This document shows positions 1 to 64,000 of a DNA stretch of 64,000 bases, piece by piece; positions within the stretch are counted from its first letter, which is position 1, and every line of letters begins with the position of its first letter. The notes below the pieces were generated by a model. That model saw only the letters and a program-made list of their open reading frames with translations. It made no database searches and was not told the DNA's origin. The translations under genes were made by a program, and so were the position numbers. Source of the DNA: Perca fluviatilis (Eukaryota > Chordata > Actinopteri > Perciformes > Percidae). Location of the stretch: positions 15,077,224-15,141,223 of the forward strand of contig NC_053114.1 of NCBI RefSeq assembly GCF_010015445.1, written 5' to 3'.

Positions 1-245
1 TGGAAGTATTTTCATCGTTCTTGAATGTGTATAAATTTCCTGTTGGTGTATCATGTGGACATAACCAGCTATGTGTGGCTATCAGAGAGATGCTGGTGGC
101 CAATTTACAGGGAGCCACAGCAAAAAAGTTTAAAGGTGAGACAGAGTGAAACTATATGTTCAGAAACTGTACAGATGCTGGTTAGCTCCACTGTCAGTTA
201 TGTCAGATATCAAGAGACAGAACAACATTTTCAAACTCAACTTAC

Positions 246-432
246 ATATGATGGGTTTATTGGCGATGTCACTGAGAGCCTGAGTGTTATTGGGGCAGTG
301 GAAGCTGCAGGCAAAGTCGTATTCAACACGCTGCTCCACAGGGTCGACCTGCTTCTTATCTGACTCTTCCAGCACATTTCCATCCACTTCAACCTGCAGA
401 AAACTCTGGAAGCTGTCTGCTTTTTTCCCTTG
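246..432 (-). CDS. cfap70: cfap70-like coding exon 2
   Basis: 187-nt exon (62 codons plus one base). The acceptor is TCTCTTTTCAG, just above 432, and the donor is GTAAGT at 245-240. It encodes [18 protein letters not shown] and, further on, [15 protein letters not shown] and IANKPII. Codon use is GC-richer than the flanks and the frame is open throughout. Positions 1-245 would be the following intron; I found no convincing further exon there. Confidence 0.7.
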
Positions 433-1544
433 CTGAAAAGAGAGAAAAAAACTGAATAATAACATCAGGTGGATACTGTCATCCACACACCTTCTCAGCC
501 TCAGCTAGTCTTCCAACCTAGTTTTATCTGCTCCTGATCCGATACCAGTCATTTGACCCAAAAGTTTCTATTATGTTAAAGTTAGAAAAAATAATCCAGG
601 ACCCTCACTCAGGCCACTTGGATCCTGAATGAGGTATATTGGAAGACTGCCCTGATAAAACCTTGAACACATCACTGCGTTACATTTCATTGAGTGCTCA
701 ACTGTGGCATTTGCAAAGTTTACGTGAAATTTGTGAGTAGTTTTCCCCCACTGGTAAATGTACTAATACAATTAATACTAGCTAATAACGTTACCCTAAC
801 TAACGTTAAGTCTTATAGAATAATTTAAATAATTAACGTTATCATTTTTGTCTTCATTTTTTTATTTATTTTTTTGTCTTCTTTTTCGACACTTTTTTCA
901 GCGTTTTTTTCACTTATATCCAAGTTTTTTTTTGTCACATTTCCCGATGTTTTTGTCGATTTTTTTCTTCTCCAAATGCCATAAAATTTAATACAACACC
1001 CAAATTCAATGAAAGCAGTGAACTGATAATTTACTTTACTAGCTAGCTAGCTAGTTGTATGGAACCATCCACGTTTTTTTTTTTTTTTACAATTTGGTGG
1101 AAATAGCTAAACTTTTTGAAAATGGGTCAAATTCGACCCGAGGACAACAGGAGGGTTAAACATGACCCATCCCTCATGGCATTATTGAGACACATTATTC
1201 AACAACGTTGTTTGTAAACTTTTTTTAGTTTTTGTTTATTTAACTATGGCTAAACTTAAAAGATAAAATGCACATTCATGCAACACGCGTTAAGCGCACT
1301 TCTGTTGCTCTAGCCGTTGGTTATCTAGCTACGTAAATCAAGGTAACGTTAATTAGCTAGCTAACGTTAGTTAGCAATTGCTAAATAAAAGTGACGAACA
1401 TCACACAATTAATTGTGTGATGTTCGTCACTTTTATTACACTAGCTAGCTAGCCAACTTTGAACGAGCTTACCAGGTTATTTCCACGGATGACAGTTATT
1501 TTTATATTCAAGCTTGTTTCTGCATTATTTTCAGGAGTCTCCAT
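246..1544 (-). CDS. cfap70: cfap70-like gene, first two coding exons (partial)
   Basis: Minus-strand gene running off the left edge. Exon 1 (1473-1544) and exon 2 (246-432) join in phase 0 across a GTAAGC donor and a TTTTCAG acceptor. Together they give about 86 residues that read as the start of a C2-like beta domain: a short leader, [19 protein letters not shown], then VEYDFACSF and IANKPII. This pattern of a C2 start, a 'DSFQSF' strand and a 'Y(N/D)F..SF' strand fits the N-terminus of CFAP70 (TTC18), a cilia and flagella protein with C-terminal TPR repeats linked to outer-arm dynein function. The TPR part would lie to the left. A perfect RFX X-box about 75 bp upstream of the start supports a ciliary gene. 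The family assignment is from memory of its pattern; another C2-domain ciliary protein is possible. Confidence 0.68.
769..1378. repeat. TAACGTTA/GCTAGC-rich stretch and end of a TTAA-type MITE
   Basis: The motifs TAACGTTA and CTAGCTAG recur at 787-835, 1036-1055 and 1340-1375, and continue past the palindrome at 1441-1452. Between them is T-rich DNA closing with GACCCGAGGACAACAGGAGGG then TTAA at about 1125-1158. That end resembles a piggyBac-like MITE terminus that I know as common in spiny-rayed fishes, and it is related to the ends of the element at 17370-17900. The left end of this copy is not clear. Confidence 0.5.
1384..1437. repeat. 54-bp perfect palindrome
   Basis: The 27 bases up to 1410 are followed with no spacer by their exact reverse complement; the centre is AATT/AATT. 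It sits in intron 1 of the cfap70-like gene, 36 bp from its donor, among GCTAGC and TAACGTTA repeats. Confidence 0.9.
1473..1544 (-). CDS. cfap70: cfap70-like coding exon 1
   Basis: The ATG is at 1544 on the minus strand and the exon encodes 24 residues ([10 protein letters not shown]..., ending ITVIRGNNL). It closes exactly on a codon before a consensus GTAAGC donor at 1472-1467. The exon is too short to stand out as an open frame. It is recognised because it joins in frame to the exon at 432-246 to complete a C2-like first strand. Confidence 0.68.
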
Positions 1545-1618
1545 TGTGTAGACTTATAATCTTTTTTAGCCTTAGTGGCTTTTTTTCTTTGGATCCACCA
1601 CCACAGCCACAGAGTCAC

Positions 1619-1632
1619 GTTTCCATGGCAAC
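1619..1632 (-). promoter_or_regulatory. RFX X-box, perfect palindromic match
   Basis: GTTTCCATGGCAAC matches the X-box consensus (GTNRCC/N-AT-RGYAAC type) bound by RFX2/3/4, the master regulators of motile-cilium genes. It lies about 75 bp upstream of the cfap70-like ATG, the usual distance for ciliary promoters. Its half-sites match on both strands, so it could also act toward ddb1, but that start is over 1 kb away. Confidence 0.7.
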
Positions 1633-2270
1633 ATGGTGTTGCGTTCAAGTAGAATTTGAAATAGGCAGACAAGCAGTGTCAAGGGTTTTCAGGTTACTAT
1701 AAAAAACTAAATGATAAAACAAACAATAAAATAACACTAGCCTCATAGGAGTAAAAAATAACAACAAACAAAACGAAGGAATAAAGCAACAAACAAAATA
1801 GCATAATACATTATTTCTGCGTTCATTGTTGCCAGATTCTGCCCTTTTAATAACGTTTTTTATTCAACAGTGACAGTTATTTAAGAAACATTACACTTAT
1901 TATGTGTAATTGTATATACTTGTTTATAGTGCTTTTCACTACAGAAGGAAAATATTGCTGCAATTTTAGTTTTTCATCTTGGATTAAAGTGAGAAATAGA
2001 ATATAGTCATACATGCTGGTTTCCCTCTCTGTTCACTTAATGCACAGTAGCATTTCTCCTGCTACTGTATTCAGGGACATTAAATATTGAGCTGTGTAAT
2101 AGTGCTGGTGGGGCAGCAGGAGGCCCTTCTCTCAAAGTAAACTTTCCTGACATGAATGAATTATAATTGCATTGTGAACATTACATTGTAGTAATCATTC
2201 AACCAAGTATGTAGGCCTACTAGATATTTGAATGTAGTTAAGAGTGTAATCCTTAACAGGTCGACTCAAA

Positions 2271-2486
2271 GACACGTACTAGGAATCCTAATCCTAAAGG
2301 ATTAGGATGCAGGACTTTTGGGTTTATTGGAATAAAAAGCACAATACTTCCGTCTTAATAATAGTGGAGTATAAGTATACAGTTGCAGAAAATAGAAATA
2401 CTCAAGTGAAGTACAAGTACCTCACAATTATACTTGAGCTTAGTGGGCTACTTCAGTAAATGTACTGAGTTACTTTCCACTTACCG
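2271..2486. repeat. Degraded copy of the 'CAGTGGTGG' repeat family
   Basis: The text 'aagtacaagtacctca' and 'cagtaaatgtactgagtta' matches the right half of the larger element at 45527-48082. A 10-bp stem hairpin (ATCCTAATCC with its complement) lies at about 2287-2310. No termini or duplication remain. Confidence 0.45.
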
Positions 2487-2505
2487 AGTAGTTTAATCAT
2501 TGAAA

Positions 2506-2602
2506 CCAATAGCCTCCGCGACAGAGGGGGCGCTCTAACTCAGAGTCACCGCTCTTTCGCTGCCGTTATGCCTAAACGGCTCACCTAACTACTTCCGGAA
2601 GT
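2506..2602 (+). promoter_or_regulatory. ddb1: ddb1 proximal promoter: CCAAT box and palindromic ETS site
   Basis: CCAAT is at 2506-2510 and ACTTCCGGAAGT, a perfect back-to-back ETS site (GABP/ELK type), is at 2591-2602, 78 bp before the ddb1 ATG. The flanking 2510-2590 is GC-rich with several CpGs. There is no TATA box. This fits a housekeeping promoter; actual transcription starts cannot be read from the sequence. Confidence 0.55.
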
Positions 2603-2679
2603 TTTTATTATCAATGATTTTGTCACTTGTGTGGGATTAAAACACTACTCTGGTGTTTGTCTTTTGTTGTTGTCAAAAA

Positions 2680-59774
<57,095 letters not shown>

Positions 59775-59906
59775 TAAGAACTCTAAAGGGCAAACAAGTT
59801 TAGGATTGTATATGGTTGTACTAAAAGAGTCTGATTTGGGGGCGCGACCCTGTCACTGACCAGTGGCTTGCAGCTATGCGGTCCCTGTTGCCATAACATA
59901 TCTTAA

Positions 59907-60690
59907 AGGGGCGCTATGCAGTTTTGGCAATTTCTTTCGCTTTTTGCTCGCAGGTTTCTCTATAGAGCTCCCCGTACAGCTTCGGAATAGATATTTGGCA
60001 ACACTGTTGTAAAAACTCATAGGCGACTCTCTCCCCCTCCCATCTTCTCCCTCTGGTCATGTGCATTTGTTTTCAAAGAAACCGACGAACGCACGGAGCC
60101 ATGTCCACTGAGGTAGACAGCTACTAAGCCTGTAACACACAGCGATCATAATAAAAACCTTTACAGACAATAGCAAACATCCTGAGGTCACAATAACAAG
60201 AAATACAAAGATTAAACAGAGTTTATCCCAATGATACTTACATGTGCAACAGCAAGAACACCAGCTCAGCATCGGATTTGCAGGCTTCCGTTTGTCTCAG
60301 TTCTCGCCATTCTGAAAACGCAGGTCCGATGTTTACTCATGTCTGACTCCTCGCTCGGTCAGTCTGCCGTTTCCTCTTTCTCTGTTCCTCCGACAATGCT
60401 TTCCTAGCTTTCTGGTTCTTTTTTGCCGGCTCAGCCGTGACAATAGTGTGAAAAACTCCATCACTACCTGTTCTTATAGCTAGCCAGTTCCTGTATGTGT
60501 GCAGTGTCATATCACGCAAACTTCACCAGGTGGCCTGCCAGCCCAAAGTTGCAAGGGTGGATTTTTCCACTCACAGGCGTTAGGGGGAAGCAAGACGGCC
60601 GCCATTCAACTCGAAAAAAAGTCATATAACCATTCCAATGACTACGAAGCCGTTACGATAAATTAAGCTAAAAAGATCAATTTTTTATTA
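59907..60690. mobile_element. TTAA-type element (AGGGGCGCTATGCAG), left part
   Basis: TTAA-AGGGGCGCTATGCAGTTTTG at the left; the matching right end is absent, and the sequence runs into an L1-like 3' end near 60690. GC-rich interior with CpGs. Confidence 0.6.
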
Positions 60691-62190
60691 TTTTTATATT
60701 TTTGAACATACAAACACAATTGAACAAAATCAGAAACCCTCTCCCACCCCCACCCTCCGGTCTCGAGGAAAACAAAAACAAACAAATAAGCAAAAACAAA
60801 GGGGGAGCCAGTGCTGAGCTATCATTTTCTTGGTCGCAGTTGATCCAGCTAGCCAAATTTTCTTCTGTCTCCCAAGCAGGTGTAATTTAGAGTCCTCATT
60901 AAGTAACAAAACAATCGGGTCCGTAGGAAGTCAACATCCTATCACATCAGATATTATTGATGTTGTTTCATTCCAAAACTCATGTACCTGTTCACACTCC
61001 CAGACCATGTGCAGGAAAGTTCCAGTTTGTTCAGGTTGACAGAACGTGCAATAGGGAGTAGGAATGACTTTAGAGACATATCTCTTCTGAGGCGTCCAAT
61101 TTTGGCATATGGCATATGTTGAAGTGGATCTGCTGGTGATTTGGGTTCTTGGAACAGTGGGAAATGTTGTCCGAAACTGTCTGCCAATTAATTACGTTCC
61201 CCTCCGAGCTCAGCTCTGGCTCCCATTTCTTTACTATTGGGAGTTTTCCTACGGATACTTGCATCAGTTCAGCATAAATCCTGGACACTAATCCTCTCAC
61301 AGGAGAATCAACAAGCCATTTAATGATTGGGTGCATCTCAAGACTGTTCCCCCATGGTACTCCATAACATTTTAGGGCTGATCTTAAGCGAAGATAAAGG
61401 AAGAAGGATGTCCTAGGGACCTCAAAGCTAGCTCTCAGGTCCTCAAAACTTAACATACCTTCATCATTGAATAGCTGGTCTGGAGTATAAATACCTCTGT
61501 CACTCCACTGGTTATAAACAAAAGGTTTGTTACCAGACATTAACTGTATGTTGTTCCAAATAGGGGTGTTCAAATGCCACTTATTGGTGTAGCGTAGTTG
61601 TTCCTCCACCTGTTTAAAATTGTTCACTGTGTTGGTGATAATAGGGCCATAGGCTAGCATTCACTTTTTTGGACACACACACCTGTGAAGGCGAGGTCTT
61701 GCACTCTTAGATTTCCAGTGAGGTTTTGCTCTATTTCTCTCCATGGGACTGTAGATGAGGGGTCCATCCACACTCTGAGGGCCCGTAGCTGAAAGGCTCT
61801 ACACTTTAAGGTTAGGGAGGGCCAGGCCTCCCGTGTCTGTGGTACGTTGCAGGGTAGAGTATTTTAGCCTGGGTTGTTTATTATTCCAAATATACTGCCG
61901 AATTACGGTATCAAGTTTCTTTCAGAAATGTATTGGTGGGGGTAAGGGGATCATTGTACTTTTGTACAAATTCACACGAGGAACTATGTTCATTTTAACC
62001 ACAGCAATCCTGGACCGTAGCGACGCCGGCAGCGCAGACCAATTAATCAGATCTCTTTGAGCACTACTTAGTATAGATTCATAGTTGTCCTAGACAACTC
62101 GCTGTAGCAATGTGTGAATGGTGATGCCCAAATATGTAATTTTGCTTTGGGTTGGTATTGTGTGAACAGCCACTTTTAAACCTTGATTCA
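60690..62190 (-). mobile_element. L1-like LINE, 5'-truncated, antisense
   Basis: AT-rich tail start (TTTTTTATTATTTTTATATT), then a 3' region and an ORF2 piece. No clear target duplication found; right limit approximate. The third L1-like copy antisense to ddb1. Confidence 0.75.
61070..62190 (-). pseudogene. L1-like ORF2 fragment after the reverse transcriptase
   Basis: A frame of 196 codons (61660-61070) reads NKPFVYNQWSDRGIYTPDQL, SFEDLRASFEVPRTSFFLYL and RLRSALKCYGVPW, typical of the stretch C-terminal to the L1 reverse transcriptase. To the right, other frames read [20 protein letters not shown] and SSTVPWREIEQNL. Several frameshifts and stops. Confidence 0.8.
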
Positions 62191-63619
62191 GTCCTCACTA
62201 TCGAGTACCTGGTGCTCCTTTTTTATGTAACTTCTTTTGTGTATTGTGTTTTTAAGTAAACATGTTTAAATGTATCCTGTCCAGATGGGATATGATGTGT
62301 TTTAATGTACCCTTTGTAATAGCAATTTTGCACATGCAAACCAAAGACAAAGTGCCTTTTTGTCATGCAAAAAGTAGACAATTGAGTATTTCCTATTCTG
62401 TTCTTTTAAACACAAATCAGGGTTGAGGTTAGTTTATCCACACTTGCATGTTTTAACATCTCTTTGGTGTATGAATGTTTTCTTTTCTGTCTCTACCAAG
62501 CATTGTAAGCTGACATATACCTCCCAGCCTTTTGATGAATGGAGTGTTCAAATTGATTTGTGGTAGAAAGATGAAGAGATGTGAGGATGAGTCATGCATA
62601 CTGCTGTGAAGGCATGCTGTGGTGCAGTGCGTGGTGTAATAAATTCAAGTCTCTCTCAGACTTGAATTTATTCAGAACAGAACAACTTACCTCGAAATGT
62701 TAGATTGAAAGTAGTAATTTTTAACTATTGAAAATCAAATCTTTCCTTGAAGCAGCTCTAATGAATATTTGAATATCAACAATGGATCACGGAAAAAAGT
62801 GACAAATCCACAGAATATTGTCACCCAACTCCGTTCCCCTCAGCTTTATGGGGAAATTGGAGAACCGTTAGCTTGTTGTTTTGGTTTTCCAGCCCACATA
62901 GTTACCGTTTTGGTTTCCTCTCACCGCTATAATCAGATTGGTTTCCAGAGGCAGCAGACAACTGTACACTACCTGCTCAGCACCAAAAGGCAGACAGACA
63001 CAGTTAGAGACTAGCTTGTGAACATAGTAAAGCATTTGACTGCTAATAAGCAAGATATTTCCTTCAGGAGTTGGTAGAGACCAAAAACAGAGCTAAAAGA
63101 GAGCGTAGATATTGGACTGACACTCATCCGGTGGTCAAGAACATAACTTCCCAAAATGCTAGACAGCTGTTTGTTAACAAGTTTGCAATAACGTCTTTAT
63201 ATGGTGATAGTATGTGTTGTGTTTACAACATGTTTCCAGTGCCCCTAAGTGACCAAAGAAGCCAGCTAAAGGATTCGGTTTCTTGCCAAGAGTTAGATGA
63301 GAATATTGATACCACATCAGCTTTCGTTTTTTCGTCAGTAATGTGAGGCAATAAGCTACATTAGTAGAGTAGAGTTGTTTCTTTTTAAATATAACAATAC
63401 AGAGTAATGTTGCAACGGTATGAGATTGTCACGGTGCGATAACCCTCTCAGAAAATATCCTGGTTTCAAGGTGTACGGTATTACACAATTATCATTATCA
63501 GTTACAATGACCCTTAAAGGAATGAAAACAGAAGTTGTTTTTTTTTATTGAACAAACTATTATAATTGGAACTTGAAACCATTTTAATGGAATTATGTGT
63601 TAAAAACCTACATACAACG
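62191..63619 (+). other. Intron 22 stretch
   Basis: No ddb1 exon found. A fragment of the repeat named at 34935 lies at 63277-63330 (CTTGCCAAGAGTTAGATGAG). GTTGCAACGGTATGAGATTG at 63410 may be a hAT-type left end; its partner would be beyond the next repeat. Confidence 0.45.
62638..62672. repeat. 15-bp stem perfect hairpin
   Basis: AATAAATTCAAGTCT, loop CTCTC, then the exact complement. Confidence 0.88.
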
Positions 63620-63624
63620 GGATC

Positions 63625-64000
63625 TGTTCCCCCTGTTCATTTACAGAGGGTCATTGCCTTTTCCTCCTTATTAGCTAGACGCTTGATTTTATTTAGATGG
63701 ACCACTGAATTAGGGACATCATGCAGAATGTTAAGCTGGAAAAAATCAGATGTACCTTCAACGGTTCCATCAACAGATCCTACAAAACCTGGGACCCTCT
63801 GATAACTTATGTGAACAACCTGGTCTGGAACTGGAACTGGAACTCTGAATGTTTAGACCTGCCCTTGGTCAGTCCTGTAATAAGGAATGTTGGGTGCACT
63901 TGTTGTATTTTTTATTTATTTTTTAATCTCTTGTCCGTCTGTTGTCTGTGATTTTATGTTTGTCTTTGTCTTTCTCTTGTTGGGATTGTTTTTCTATGAT
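63625..64000 (+). mobile_element. L1-like LINE 3' end, sense strand, runs off window
   Basis: Reads LARRLILFRWT, then in another frame MQNVKLEKIRCTFNGSINRS and KTWDPLITYVNNL, homologous to the ORF2 end at 14780-14860 (VEKIRYTMRGSTSKFYLTWR). A T-rich 3' region follows from 63900 to the window end. Start of the copy unclear. Confidence 0.72.

Noticed and set aside
25..363. 112-codon plus-strand frame at the window start.
   Set aside because: It lies opposite the spliced cfap70-like exon 2, which has splice sites and a family pattern; the plus frame has neither.
63410..63560. A hAT-type left end (GTTGCAACGGTATGAG).
   Set aside because: No matching right end or 8-bp duplication can be seen before the window ends, so it is not listed as an element.

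Overview
The window is nuclear DNA from a ray-finned fish, probably a derived teleost. It has vertebrate genes with GT-AG introns and dinucleotide microsatellites. Its introns are packed with Tc1, hAT, Harbinger, TTAA-site and L1-like elements typical of teleosts.

Two host genes are supported, in head-to-head orientation. On the minus strand, the first two coding exons of a ciliary gene that I read as cfap70 (formerly ttc18) lie at 1473-1544 and 246-432, and the gene runs off the left edge. On the plus strand, ddb1 fills the rest. Its start codon is at 2680, and 22 coding exons join in phase to the last at 59577-59747, giving 944 codons. Vertebrate DDB1 is normally 1,140 residues, so roughly the last 196 lie beyond 64000. 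DDB1 is the three-beta-propeller adaptor of CUL4 ubiquitin ligases and part of the UV-damage recognition complex. The gap between the two start codons holds a perfect RFX X-box near the cfap70 start, and a CCAAT box and a palindromic ETS site near the ddb1 start.

Almost everything else is repeats inside ddb1 introns. By region: intron 1 has a hAT element inside another hAT element; intron 2 has a palindromic element holding a copy of intron 1 DNA; intron 3 has a broken Tc1-like transposon starting 20 bp past the splice donor; intron 4 has an internally deleted Harbinger with a hAT inside it; intron 6 has a palindromic element, three hAT elements, a 5'-truncated L1-like LINE and a tRNA-derived SINE; intron 7 has a 738-bp fold-back element; intron 9 has a hAT with a BED-finger remnant; intron 12 has a Harbinger-type MITE and a hAT; intron 13 has a nearly complete Tc1-like transposon; intron 14 has a TTAA-site element with a THAP-like start and a nested copy of another TTAA element; intron 15 has two hATs; intron 16 is a nest of four elements; introns 19 to 22 carry more TTAA, hAT, Harbinger and L1-like copies.

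The points most worth checking are splice sites altered or bordered by repeats (exons 7, 10, 18 and 21), the cfap70 start with its X-box, the capture of intron 1 DNA by a MITE, and the set of intact target-site duplications that lets the insertions be ordered. I found no novel multi-gene system.
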